A DNA stretch of 64,000 bases from Mycobacterium malmoense (GTDB lineage: Bacteria > Actinomycetota > Actinomycetes > Mycobacteriales > Mycobacteriaceae). Shown piece by piece: positions 34,054-42,926 of this stretch (position 1 is its first letter; every line of letters begins with the position of its first letter). The DNA lies in the NCBI RefSeq assembly GCF_019645855.1, contig NZ_CP080999.1, positions 3,534,001-3,598,000 on the forward strand, read 5' to 3'. A program made the translations under genes and the position numbers. The notes under the pieces are model-generated. The model had not been told where the DNA came from. It worked only from the letters and a program-made list of their open reading frames with translations, and ran no database searches.

Positions 34054-35789
34054 GGCCGCCCTCGGGGCCGCGAGCCCGGCGATTCGGCCCCGGCGGTTTC
34101 GCCCGCGTTGGGCCGTTGCGCCTCACCGTCTTTGAGCGCGACCTTGGATGCGCTCTTGGGCGGGGCCTTTTTCGCCGCGGCCGTGCTTGCCGTCTTGGGG
34201 GCCGCCCTCTTCGCGGGGGCCTTGGCCGCCCGAGCCCGGGCCTTGTTTGCCGCCTTTTTCTTGGCGTACAGATCGACCTCGGGCAGCTCTTTGGCGGGCC
34301 AGTCGGCCAGCGTGTCCAAATACAGCTGCCGCACCTCGGCGATGCGATCCGGCAGCGTCTCAACTGTCCAGTCCTGCACCGGAATCGGCGGGAATACCGC
34401 GACGTCGACGGTGCCCGGATTGATCACGGTGGAGTTTCGAGCGGCGACGAGCTCCGCATTGCGGATCACGATCGGGACGATCGGGATCCGCGCCGCCATC
34501 GCGATGCGGAAAGGCCCCTTCTTGAACGGCCCCACTTCGGTGGTGTCGATTCGGGTGCCCTCCGGAGCGATCACGATCGAGAGCCCCCTCTTGGCCCGCT
34601 CTTCGACCGTGTGCAGGCTTTCCACCGCGGCGGCAGGATCGTCCCGGTCGATGAACACGCCGTCCAGCAGCTTGCCGAGGGTGCCCATGATCGGGTCCTT
34701 TTGCAGTTCCTTCTTGCCGACGCCAATCCAGTTGTCGCGCACCAACGCGCCCGCAATGACGGGGTCGACCTGGTTGCGGTGATTGAAGATGAACACCGCC
34801 GGACGCTGCGCGGTCAGGTTCTCCTCGCCGAGGACGTTGAGGTGCACTCCGGCGGTCGCGAGCAACAGCTGGGAAAAGGTGGAGGTAAAGAAATTCACAC
34901 CACGCCGCCGGCTACGGGTCAGCACACCGATCCCCACCGCGCCGGCCGCAACCGGGAACATCGAACTGACGCCGGCCAGCGTCCTCAACTGCCGCCGCAA
35001 GCCCACGCGGCCCCGGCTCTCGAACCTCAGAATCGGCCAGCCGCGGCGCTTGGCCACGGCGGCCATCTTCCCCTCGGGGTTGGTCGGTCGCGGGTTGCCG
35101 ACCAAGTACATCAGGGCGACGTCCTCGTCACCGTCGGCGTAGAAGTAGCTGTCCTTGAGGTCGATGCCGTGCTCGGCGGCAAACCGTTGTACCGCAGCGG
35201 CTTTGCCCGGGCCCCACAAGATCGGCTTCTGCACGCCGCCGGTGAGCATCCCGTCGTCGTTGGTCTCGAACTTGTTGGTGAGCATGTTGGGGATCCCGAG
35301 GAAGCGCGCCACCGGATTGACCTGGATGGTCAGCGCCGACGAGCTGAGCACCACGGTGTGGCCGCGGGCCACGTGAGCCCGCACCAGCTCGCGCATTTCG
35401 GGATAGATCCGGGACTCGATTCGCTGGACGAACAGCCGCTCGCCGATCTCCTCCAAGTCGTCCAACAATCGCCCGGCCAGCGCCGCGGCGGCCTTGCCGA
35501 TGAGCTGTTCGAACTCGATGCGCCCGAGCGTATGGCTCAGGCCGGCCTGAACCATGCTCAGCAGCTCCCCCACGCCCATGTCGCGACGCAGGAGCCGCTC
35601 CTGGGTCAGGATGACCGCGGTGAAGCCCGCGACCAACGTCCCGTCCAGGTCGAAGAACGCGCCGATCTTGGACCCGGGAGGACTGGCCATGATCTCGGCG
35701 ACGGAGCCGGGCAACCGCATATCCGGTGGCGGCTTGGGCTTTCCGCGCCCTTCCTCATGTTGCCCTGAACGTTGCCCCGAGGTGCTCAT
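34050..35789 (-). CDS. plsC: Bifunctional HAD phosphatase-like / 1-acylglycerol-3-phosphate acyltransferase PlsC
   Basis: Fusion protein of 579 aa. The N-terminal HAD domain begins at the DLDGTL motif (Asp47) and could be an L-3-phosphoserine-phosphatase-like lipid phosphatase. The C-terminal PlsC domain has NHRNQVD near residue 336 and APEGTRIDT near 414, and adds the sn-2 acyl chain. The last 80 or so residues are a Lys/Ala/Pro-rich, histone-like tail that may bind acidic membrane or DNA. ATGA overlap with the upstream acyltransferase and GTGA overlap with plsB2 show tight coupling. Same architecture as M. tuberculosis Rv2483c. Confidence 0.95.
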   Translation of the reverse strand: MSTSGQRSGQHEEGRGKPKPPPDMRLPGSVAEIMASPPGSKIGAFFDLDGTLVAGFTAVILTQERLLRRDMGVGELLSMVQAGLSHTLGRIEFEQLIGKAAAALAGRLLDDLEEIGERLFVQRIESRIYPEMRELVRAHVARGHTVVLSSSALTIQVNPVARFLGIPNMLTNKFETNDDGMLTGGVQKPILWGPGKAAAVQRFAAEHGIDLKDSYFYADGDEDVALMYLVGNPRPTNPEGKMAAVAKRRGWPILRFESRGRVGLRRQLRTLAGVSSMFPVAAGAVGIGVLTRSRRRGVNFFTSTFSQLLLATAGVHLNVLGEENLTAQRPAVFIFNHRNQVDPVIAGALVRDNWIGVGKKELQKDPIMGTLGKLLDGVFIDRDDPAAAVESLHTVEERAKRGLSIVIAPEGTRIDTTEVGPFKKGPFRIAMAARIPIVPIVIRNAELVAARNSTVINPGTVDVAVFPPIPVQDWTVETLPDRIAEVRQLYLDTLADWPAKELPEVDLYAKKKAANKARARAAKAPAKRAAPKTASTAAAKKAPPKSASKVALKDGEAQRPNAGETAGAESPGSRPRGRP

Positions 35790-37264
35790 GAGCCCGCCGC
35801 CGATTGCGACGTCGAGCCTTCGAGGGCGAACGACGCCGGGACCGCGCGCGGCGCCGGGTCACCGGCCAGCGCCAGGATCTCGTCGAAACCCTCCAGCAGG
35901 CACCGGGCGAACAACGGCTCGTTTCGCACCGACGCCCTGTCGTAGCGCACGGTGATGGTGCACCACCCGCCCCGGGAAATCAGCACCACCATCATCGCCA
36001 CCCCGGGCAGCGGTCCAATACCGTACTGCCGCAAGATCTTTGCGCCGGCGATGTAGGTGTCTCCGGGGTAGACCGGGACGTTGCTGGCCTGCACGTCGGA
36101 GCCGATCACCGAGCCGGTGATGCCCTCCAGCACCGGCGTGGGCAACACGCTCAGCACCGGCGCAAGGGAACCGATGATGTTCATCGCGGGCTCGTCGCGT
36201 CGCTGCGTCATTTGTGCGCGGATCTTTTTCATCCGGGCCACCGGATCGGCGGTGCCCAACGGGGCCGCCAAATTGACGCCGGTAAAGCGGTTGCCGCCGG
36301 CCGTGTCGGCGTCGGCCCGCAGGTTTACCGGAACCGCCATCGGCAGCGTGCTGATGGGCACGCCGAGGGCCTCGTGGTAGCGCCGCAACGTGCCCGACAG
36401 GCCGGCGAGGTAGGCGTCGTTGATCGATCCCCCGCCCGCTTTGGCGGCCTTGTGCAAGTCGGAGAGCCGGATGTCGATCGCTTCGGTGCGGGTGGCAAGG
36501 CTGCGCCGGCGCAACAGCGGCGACGGCTCGGCCGCCCGGTTGATCACCCGCATGCCCGACAGGGCGTAACCAACGGCTCCCCCAACCGTGGACACGGGAT
36601 CCAACACCGCTCGTCCGGCCGCCGACACCGCCCCCGACACCGCGCCCACGACACCGCTGACTATGGCGAAGGGCAGGCGGTTGAGGCCTTGGCGCATCAG
36701 GTCGTTGGGCGTCAAGTCCTGCGGAATAGGTTGCGGGGGTGTCGGTTTGGGCGGTGGATCGCGTTCGAGGTCATAGATTTCGGCGAACATCTCGACGCCG
36801 CCGACACCGTCGGTGACCGCATGGCTGACATGCAGCAGCGTCGCGGCCTTGCCGTCGGCCAGGCCCTCCACCAGGGTGGCCGTCCACAATGGCCGCGATA
36901 TGTCCATCGGTGACTGCAGGATCACCTCGGCGAGGTCGAATACCTCACGCAGCGTGCCGGGCCCGGAGACGCGCACCCGGCGCACGTGGAAGTCCAGGTT
37001 GAAGTCCGGGTCCACCACCCAGCGCGGAGCCGCCGTCGGCAACGTCGGCACCACGACCTTTTGCCGCAGCCGCAACACCCGTCGGGAGGCGTTGTCGAAT
37101 CGGGTGCGGAACCGCTCCCAATCCGGGGTGGTGTCGAGGAGTTCCAGCGCCATGATCCCCGACCGGGTCCGGGGATTCGCCTCGCCCCGATGCATCAGAT
37201 AGTCGACGGGTCCCAGCTCGTCGGACAATTTGGCGGCCGCCACCGACTCAGCGGACTCAGCCAT
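35786..37264 (-). CDS. Wax ester synthase/diacylglycerol acyltransferase (WS/DGAT) family
   Basis: Predicted diacylglycerol acyltransferase making storage triacylglycerol, 492 aa, equivalent to M. tuberculosis Rv2484c. The condensation-type active site reads SHAVTDG near residues 145-152, so the first His of the usual HHxxxDG is Ser while the second His and the Asp-Gly are kept. Other family blocks (PVNLRAD, ASNVPVYPG) are present. It begins the operon with plsC and plsB2, fitting a Kennedy-pathway unit from glycerol 3-phosphate to triacylglycerol. The loss of the first His is common in the less active paralogues of the family. Confidence 0.93.
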   Translation of the reverse strand: MAESAESVAAAKLSDELGPVDYLMHRGEANPRTRSGIMALELLDTTPDWERFRTRFDNASRRVLRLRQKVVVPTLPTAAPRWVVDPDFNLDFHVRRVRVSGPGTLREVFDLAEVILQSPMDISRPLWTATLVEGLADGKAATLLHVSHAVTDGVGGVEMFAEIYDLERDPPPKPTPPQPIPQDLTPNDLMRQGLNRLPFAIVSGVVGAVSGAVSAAGRAVLDPVSTVGGAVGYALSGMRVINRAAEPSPLLRRRSLATRTEAIDIRLSDLHKAAKAGGGSINDAYLAGLSGTLRRYHEALGVPISTLPMAVPVNLRADADTAGGNRFTGVNLAAPLGTADPVARMKKIRAQMTQRRDEPAMNIIGSLAPVLSVLPTPVLEGITGSVIGSDVQASNVPVYPGDTYIAGAKILRQYGIGPLPGVAMMVVLISRGGWCTITVRYDRASVRNEPLFARCLLEGFDEILALAGDPAPRAVPASFALEGSTSQSAAGS

Positions 37265-37410
37265 GATCGTGAACTCGACGCGCCAACGTTGTCACCGCCG
37301 ACCAAGCCTCCTGCCTCGGACCCGCCTCGGACCCGCAAACTGAATTGCCAACACAACGCTAGCCGGGTTGCCGCGCTGGTGGAAGGCGCGATCAGGTGCC
37401 AGGGCCCGGC

Positions 37411-38670
37411 TCAGCTGGCCGAAGTCGCCGACAGCGGCAACGAATCCGTCACCGGGCCGGCGTGCCGCCCGTAGACGACGCCCAAGAAATCGGCGACGGC
37501 TTCGGCGGTCAACCGCGACCGGACCGTGGGGGTGATGTCGAAGGCGTGGTGGGCGTTGGCGAGTTCGGCGTGGGCCACCGTGGCCGCCCCCGCCTCCCGC
37601 AGCGCCGCGCAGAACGCTCGGGCCTGGCCGCAGGGAATCACTTCGTCCTTCTCGCCGTGCAGCACGAAAAACGGCGGCGCTTGGTTGTGCACGTACGAAA
37701 TCGGCGACGCCTCCTTGAACCGCTCGGGATCGTCGACGTAGCGGGTCTTCAGGACGAACTGCTCGAGGAAGGGCAGCGTCAGCTCGTGCATGTTCTCGGC
37801 GTTGGTGAAGTCGTAGACGCCGTAGTACGGCGCGGCGGCCTGAACGGTCGTGTCGGCCTCTTCGAATCCGGGCTGGAACCTCGGGTCGTTGGGGGTGAGC
37901 GCGGCCAACGACGCCAGGTGCCCGCCCGCCGAGCCGCCGGTGATGGCGACGAAGTCGGGGTCGCCACCGTAGTCGGCGATGTTCTCGCGGACCCACGCGA
38001 TCGCCCGCTTCACGTCGATGAGGTGCGCCGGGAAGGTGCAGCGCGGGCTCTTGCTGTAGTTGATCGAGACGCAGATCCAGCCGAGTTCGACCATCCGGCT
38101 CATCAGCGTGTAGGCCTGACCGCGTTTGCCGTTGACCGCCCACGCCCCTCCGGGGACCTGGATCAGCACCGGCGCGCGGCGGGCTTGGGGATCATGCTCC
38201 TGGACGTCATTGCGCCGCCAGATGTCGAGCAGGTGTTCGCTGCCACCCGGGCCATAGGAGATGTCGGAGGTCTGCGCCGCGTACCGGCGGTGTGGCCCGG
38301 GCATGCGCAGCAGCCCGCCGCGAGGGGCGCACTCGGACCGCTCGGAAGTCGGGTGGCACACGTGGTCGCGGAAGTCCGGCCCGAAGCAGTCCGCGAGCGC
38401 GGAAGTGAGGGTTTGATCGGCTCGCTGCGCGGCCCAGGCAACGGCAACGCGGCCGACGGGCGGGGGCGACACCCGGGACAGCGCATGCCCGGTCAGTACG
38501 TGCGGGGGAAACTCCGTGGACAGCCAGCCGGCAAACCAGCCGACCGCCGACGGCGAGCCGCGCAGCAGCAGGGCGCCGGCCCGGTAGGTATCTCTGGCGT
38601 CGGCCACCAGCCGCAGCGCCTGGGCACCTGCCCACGAGCACCGCGAAGTCACGCTCGTGGTCACGCTCAT
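37411..38670 (-). CDS. lipQ: Alpha/beta-hydrolase carboxylesterase LipQ
   Basis: Hormone-sensitive-lipase-like esterase of 419 aa. The nucleophile elbow is GGSAGG with Ser247. The oxyanion region reads QVPGGAWAVN, with Pro in place of the usual HGG histidine. The acid is in HGEKDEV and the catalytic His in NAHHAFD. I used ATG 38670; the frame is open 30 bases further. No signal peptide is obvious. It corresponds to M. tuberculosis Rv2485c and is the last gene of conserved order before a tRNA-Arg and the accessory region. Confidence 0.92.
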   Translation of the reverse strand: MSVTTSVTSRCSWAGAQALRLVADARDTYRAGALLLRGSPSAVGWFAGWLSTEFPPHVLTGHALSRVSPPPVGRVAVAWAAQRADQTLTSALADCFGPDFRDHVCHPTSERSECAPRGGLLRMPGPHRRYAAQTSDISYGPGGSEHLLDIWRRNDVQEHDPQARRAPVLIQVPGGAWAVNGKRGQAYTLMSRMVELGWICVSINYSKSPRCTFPAHLIDVKRAIAWVRENIADYGGDPDFVAITGGSAGGHLASLAALTPNDPRFQPGFEEADTTVQAAAPYYGVYDFTNAENMHELTLPFLEQFVLKTRYVDDPERFKEASPISYVHNQAPPFFVLHGEKDEVIPCGQARAFCAALREAGAATVAHAELANAHHAFDITPTVRSRLTAEAVADFLGVVYGRHAGPVTDSLPLSATSAS

Positions 38671-38855
38671 AGCAACGCCACCCCTCGACGTTATGCACAC
38701 GCCCCGTTGCGGTTAACGGCCGATTACCAGCCGGTGTTCTACGTGTGTCGAGGCTCACACGATAACCGATAATCGCGGCGCGGGAAGACTTTTCGCGCGC
38801 GTGGCGGCGGGGAATCGGATCGACCGGCACAGTTGGATAGACTGACCTGCGCATT

Positions 38856-38929
38856 GCCTCCGTAGCTCAGGTGGATAGAGCAAGGGCCTTCTAATCCCTA
38901 GGTCGCACGTTCGAGTCGTGCCGGGGGCA
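38856..38929 (+). tRNA. tRNA-Arg (anticodon TCT)
   Basis: Acceptor GCCTCCG (38856-38862) pairs with CGGGGGC (38922-38928) with one G-T pair. The anticodon loop CTTCTAA gives TCT. The T arm has CGTTCGAGTCG. Length is 74 nt and CCA is not encoded. It separates the conserved lipQ side from the insertion-sequence stub and the accessory genes, a usual site for integration. Confidence 0.94.
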
Positions 38930-38943
38930 CTGAACAGGTGTAT

Positions 38944-39090
38944 GACCTCGGCTGATGGGTGACATTTCGGCTTCGGGTGATGCCTGACGGTGTTTCGGCT
39001 GATGCTTGACACTCCTTGGATGACGGAGTTGACCATGGCCGAGCAGGCGTATCAGGCCGTGTTGGCGGTGATCAGCGATGGCAGGTCGCA
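38944..39090 (+). mobile_element. 5' end remnant of an IS481-type insertion sequence
   Basis: Immediately after tRNA-Arg come repeated segments of the type TCGGCTGATG..TGACA (38951-39011), typical of the left end of mycobacterial IS481-family elements. An ATG at 39020 then opens MTELTMAEQAYQAVLAVISD, the usual N-terminus of their transposases. Similarity stops after about 23 codons, near 39090. There the sequence switches to the cutinase upstream region. The rest of the element is missing, so this is a non-autonomous fragment. Confidence 0.75.
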
Positions 39091-39102
39091 CGATTTGGGC
39101 GC

Positions 39103-39108
39103 TACGCT
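39103..39108 (+). promoter_or_regulatory. candidate -10 element for leaderless cutinase mRNA
   Basis: TACGCT fits TANNNT and lies seven bases before the GTG at 39116, the usual leaderless geometry. It falls 13 bases beyond the end of the IS481-like stub. Confidence 0.5.
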
Positions 39109-39115
39109 TCGGTAC

Positions 39116-39805
39116 GTGAACGCACGCCGATTGGCACGTTTGCTGATTACCGCGGTGATCACAACCTGGGTGACGCTGCCGCGCGCACCGATCATCATTG
39201 CCCCCGCCTCCGCTGCTCCCTGCCCTGACGTCGAGGTGACGTTTGCCCGCGGCACCAACGAGACACCTGGTGTCGGTGGCGTCGGACAGGCATTTGTCAA
39301 TTCCCTGCGCTCGCGGATCGACGGCCGGTCCCTCGGCGTGTATCCCGTCAACTACCCCGCCACCGAAGATTGGCCGCCGTCTGCATCCGCCGGCGCCAGC
39401 GACGCAAGCGCTCACGTTCAATCCATGGTTGCGAATTGTCCCAACACCAAGCTGGTGCTCGGTGGATATTCCCAAGGCGCGATGGTGATCGATCTGATCA
39501 CCATCGCCCGAGCGTCGGTTGCGGGCTTTAACGCCGCGACGCTGTCGGCGGACGAGGCTGATCACGTTGCTGCCGTCGCCGTCTTCGGGAATCTGACGGA
39601 CAAACTTCTCGGCCCGATAAGCGAGATCAGCCCCTGGTATGGGGCAAAGGCCATCGACCTGTGCGCGCCCGGCGATCCGATTTGCACCCCGGGCGGAAGC
39701 CTGTCGCTGCCTTCGCATGACGAGATGTTCTCCCCGGCGCACTTGTCGTATCAGCAGTCCGGAATGCCCGGCCAGGCCGCGACTTTCGTGGCGAGCCGCC
39801 TCTAA
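39116..39805 (+). CDS. Secreted cutinase-family esterase (CFP21/Culp type)
   Basis: Exported serine esterase of 229 aa. Residues 1-34 form a signal peptide with cleavage near PASAA-PCPD. The catalytic triad is Ser119 (GGYSQGAM), Asp187 (APGDPIC) and His209 (SPAHLSY). Cysteine pairs Cys36-Cys108 and Cys183-Cys190 are the family disulfides. Start GTG 39116 gives a proper signal peptide and has a leaderless -10 box. The frame is open upstream into the IS481-like transposase start, so a transposase-cutinase fusion is possible on paper but would bury the signal peptide. Likely acts on lipid esters outside the cell. Confidence 0.93.
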   Translation: MNARRLARLLITAVITTWVTLPRAPIIIAPASAAPCPDVEVTFARGTNETPGVGGVGQAFVNSLRSRIDGRSLGVYPVNYPATEDWPPSASAGASDASAHVQSMVANCPNTKLVLGGYSQGAMVIDLITIARASVAGFNAATLSADEADHVAAVAVFGNLTDKLLGPISEISPWYGAKAIDLCAPGDPICTPGGSLSLPSHDEMFSPAHLSYQQSGMPGQAATFVASRL

Positions 39806-40081
39806 CACACCTGTTGCGGACGACTTGCAGCTCATCGTTTCCTCATCGCCAATGACCACGATTCGACAGTAAGTGGCGGGTTCTCACCGGCGATCCTCCC
39901 AGCCAAAACTGTTGTCGTACACGCAAAACGGGCAGCCATGAGAGTCAGCAGACGGCAATCAGCGAATGTAGAGTGCGAAACCCTGATGCAGTCGCCTTGG
40001 AACACTCCGCCTATGCCGATGAAGCCAGCGCGCTTGCCGGCGACAGAATCGTTCGCCTACGCGGGTCAGGCGGATCCTCGC

Positions 40082-41341
40082 TCACGAGGTGGCGGCCACC
40101 TTGCCGACCCGCGCACGGTCGAGGCCGCCGAGGTCCGGCAGATCCTGGCCAAATGTGAGCGCTGGGACCAGGTGGTTGGCATGCTGACATTTCAGCGGAC
40201 ATCTCAGCGAAATGCTTTCGGCGACATGGATTCCGACCTCGTTCAGGCAAGCTATCTTGTTTGGATTGTTGGTCATTAGCCGCACGGACTTGACGCCCAG
40301 GTCGGCTATTATCTGCGCCGCCGAATAGTAGTCGCCGGTGTCAATAGGCGACGCGACATTATGGTTGACATCGACAGGATCGCCGCCAGCATCCTGCAGG
40401 TTGTACGCCTGCAGTTTCGAGACTAGGCCAGCACCTCGACCCGCATGCTTCCGCAAGTAGACCAGCACCCCGCGTCCCTCGCGGACAATCCTCTGCATCG
40501 CCTCGTCGAGTTGGTAGCCGCAGTCGCAACGACGAGAACCAAACACCTCGCCCAGCAGGCACTCCGAATGCACCCGGGTCAATACCGGCTGCGCGCCGGA
40601 GATGTCCCCATACACAAAAGCAACGTGTTCAGTTCTGTCGACGGGCACGCGATAGCCATAGGCGGTGAAGTTGCCCCTCGTGGTCGGCAACCGGGTCACC
40701 GCGGCCCGCTCGACAAGAACTTCATGGCGGCGCCGGTATCGGACCAGAGCCTCTATAGAGATCATCGCCAGGCCGTGCCTGTCGGCGAATTGCCGCAGTT
40801 GCGGGCTTCGTTTGAGGGTGCCGTCTTCGTTGACGATCTCCACGAGCACACCGGTGGGACTCAATGCGGCCAGCCTGGCTAGGTCGACCGCTGCTTCGGT
40901 ATGACCGCGTCGAACCAATACGCCACCGCCGCAATAGCGGAGCGGGAAAACGTGGCCAGGCCGATTCAGCTGCCACGATTGGCTGCTCGGGTCGGCCAGT
41001 ACCCGCGCGGTGCGCGCCCGATCCGCGGCCGAAATCCCCGTTGTGACACCGTCGCGCGCATCTACCGACACCGTGTAAGCCGTGCGCATCCGGTCCTGAT
41101 TCTGTGCCGTCATCAGCGGAATGCTCAGACGATCAAGCATTTCGCCCAACATCGGCACACAGATCACGCCGCTGGAATGTCTTATGGTGAAAGCCATTAG
41201 CCCTGGCGTTGCCTTTTCCGCGGCGAAGATGATGTCGCCCTCGTTCTCGCGGTCCTCGTCGTCGACGACGACAACTGCCCTGCCCGCGGCGATGTCACTA
41301 ATCGCCCTTTCGACGCTATCCAGCCGGACCTTGCCACTCAT
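40082..41341 (-). CDS. RibBA-like protein: DHBP synthase fused to a degenerate GTP cyclohydrolase II domain
   Basis: Second-copy riboflavin enzyme, 419 aa. The N-terminal domain is an apparently intact 3,4-dihydroxy-2-butanone-4-phosphate synthase: DDEDRENEGD at 27-36, TTGISAADRA and NRPGHVFPLR. The C-terminal domain keeps the zinc cysteines 261, 272 and 274 and Tyr313. The catalytic Arg (E. coli RibA Arg128) is Gly336, the HEGRGIGL motif is HAGRGAGL, and the C-terminus is short. It likely supplies only the butanone precursor. It is third in an operon with a flavin monooxygenase and an aldehyde dehydrogenase; M. tuberculosis ribA1 also lies near monooxygenases. SD: GGGAG. Confidence 0.88.
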   Translation of the reverse strand: MSGKVRLDSVERAISDIAAGRAVVVVDDEDRENEGDIIFAAEKATPGLMAFTIRHSSGVICVPMLGEMLDRLSIPLMTAQNQDRMRTAYTVSVDARDGVTTGISAADRARTARVLADPSSQSWQLNRPGHVFPLRYCGGGVLVRRGHTEAAVDLARLAALSPTGVLVEIVNEDGTLKRSPQLRQFADRHGLAMISIEALVRYRRRHEVLVERAAVTRLPTTRGNFTAYGYRVPVDRTEHVAFVYGDISGAQPVLTRVHSECLLGEVFGSRRCDCGYQLDEAMQRIVREGRGVLVYLRKHAGRGAGLVSKLQAYNLQDAGGDPVDVNHNVASPIDTGDYYSAAQIIADLGVKSVRLMTNNPNKIACLNEVGIHVAESISLRCPLKCQHANHLVPALTFGQDLPDLGGLDRARVGKVAATS

Positions 41342-41399
41342 CGAGACGCTCCCGCGTTAGGGTTTCGCTACTGATCTTCGACCGGGGCGCGGCATTGCC

Positions 41400-42866
41400 T
41401 CACCACCGAGTCACCACCAACTTGTGATCGGTGAAAAAGTCCAAAGGCGCGTCACCACACACGTGGGAGTCGCCGTAGAAGGACAAGCCATAGCCGCCCA
41501 TCGTGACGTTGGCCGGCGGGGCCGGGAAGGCATTAATCCCGACATTGCCGGTCCGAACACGTCGCTCGAACTCCGCCGCGACCGCACCCGATGTCGTGTA
41601 AATGCTTGCCGCATTGCCAAATTCGGTGTCGTTAGACAGTGCGATCGCCGCATCCAGGGTCGTGACACGATGCGCGACAACCACAGGGCCAAACAGTTCC
41701 TGACGCTCGACCTCATGCGTCGGGTCCAGGTTGTCGACGAGCGTCGGCCCGACGAAGTAGCCGTTCTCGGTCTCGGCCCCACCCGACGGCTTGACGTTGC
41801 GGCCGTCTAAAACGAATGTCGCGCCGAGCTTTTGGGCGTCCTCGAGTGCGCGAAGGATGCGCCCCTTGCTGCCCGCGCTCACGACTGGTCCCATGGAGAC
41901 ACCGTCATCCAGGCCGCTGCCTACCACCAGCTCGTTGGCGCGGTTGACGACACGCTCCATCAAGTCGTCGTAGATATCGCTGAGGACTACCAGCCGGCTG
42001 CCCGCTAGACAGCGCTGGCCGGCCATGCCGTATGCGGACGAAATGATGCCCGTTGCCGCTTTGTCCAGATCAGCGTCGGAAGCCACAACGATGGGGTTCT
42101 TGGCGCCGCCGTTGGCCTGCACCCGCTTGCCGGCCGCCGCGGCCGTTGCATAGATCGCACGCGCCGTTGGCGAGGAAGTGATGCAGGACACCGCCCTCAC
42201 GGACGGATGAGAAATCAGGTGCTTGACGATGTCTGCGCGGCCATGGACCAGGCTAAGCACACCGTCGGGCAGGCCTGCCTGGTGCAGTAGCCGGATCGCG
42301 TTGCTCGATGCGACCGGGTCCTGCTCGGATGCCTTGATGACCAACGTGTTGCCGGTGACGAGCGCCCACGCGGAGAACTGCACCGTATTCATGACGGGGA
42401 AATTCGACGGCGTGACGGCGACGCAAACCCCGAGTGGCTCACGAACGCGTCGGGCGTCCAATCCGGTGGTGATGTTGATGCTTTGGCTGTGATAGAGCAT
42501 CGGTGCCGCGATCGCGGTCTCGAGGAAATCCAGGGCGCGCGCAACCTCGCCGCGCGCCTCCTCCAGCGTCTTGCCCTGGTCGATGGTGATCGTGCGGGCC
42601 AGCGATTCAAGGTTTACCGCCAGTAGCTCCCTCATCTTGTAGAGGTATCGCACCCTGTCGTTGAGGGGACGCGAACTCCAGCCGATGAAGGCGCGAGACG
42701 CCGCCGCGACCGCGGCCTCCGCGTCGTCGATGGTCGCTGGACGAACTTCGGTGATCTGATTCCCCGTGGCCGGATTGAATACGGCAATGTCCGCAGATCC
42801 GGACCCTTGTGTCCACTTTCCGTCGATTAGATTGGCGGCAGTAAGGCCTAGCTCGCTGGCTGTCAT
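41400..42866 (-). CDS. CoA-acylating aldehyde dehydrogenase, methylmalonate-semialdehyde dehydrogenase family
   Basis: NAD-dependent enzyme of 488 aa that would convert a semialdehyde to an acyl-CoA. The nucleophile is Cys286 in AGQRCLAGS. In place of the Glu general base of ordinary aldehyde dehydrogenases there is the NGGAKN segment (252-257), the hallmark of the methylmalonate-semialdehyde class that uses CoA rather than water. It is 60 bp downstream of the luciferase-like gene and 58 bp upstream of the ribBA gene. AGGGATGAG precedes the ATG. The accessory region has no acyl-CoA ligase, so this enzyme could be the entry point into CoA metabolism. Substrate unknown. Confidence 0.9.
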   Translation of the reverse strand: MTASELGLTAANLIDGKWTQGSGSADIAVFNPATGNQITEVRPATIDDAEAAVAAASRAFIGWSSRPLNDRVRYLYKMRELLAVNLESLARTITIDQGKTLEEARGEVARALDFLETAIAAPMLYHSQSINITTGLDARRVREPLGVCVAVTPSNFPVMNTVQFSAWALVTGNTLVIKASEQDPVASSNAIRLLHQAGLPDGVLSLVHGRADIVKHLISHPSVRAVSCITSSPTARAIYATAAAAGKRVQANGGAKNPIVVASDADLDKAATGIISSAYGMAGQRCLAGSRLVVLSDIYDDLMERVVNRANELVVGSGLDDGVSMGPVVSAGSKGRILRALEDAQKLGATFVLDGRNVKPSGGAETENGYFVGPTLVDNLDPTHEVERQELFGPVVVAHRVTTLDAAIALSNDTEFGNAASIYTTSGAVAAEFERRVRTGNVGINAFPAPPANVTMGGYGLSFYGDSHVCGDAPLDFFTDHKLVVTRW

Positions 42867-42926
42867 CTCATCCCTCTTTTCTCGCTAAATGTGTTGTACA
42901 AGTTCGGGTTGCGGGAGACGGCGGGG

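Noticed and set aside
38990..39805. Single transposase-cutinase fusion gene
   Set aside because: The fusion would put 42 residues before the signal peptide; a leaderless promoter and GTG 39116 explain the cutinase better.
39938..40279. Plus-strand open frame of 113 codons after the cutinase
   Set aside because: Overlaps the ribBA 3' end in antisense, has no ribosome site and no recognisable domain.
40082..41400. FMN riboswitch for the ribBA operon
   Set aside because: The gene is internal to an operon with only 58 bp upstream, too short, and no conserved FMN-aptamer segments are visible.
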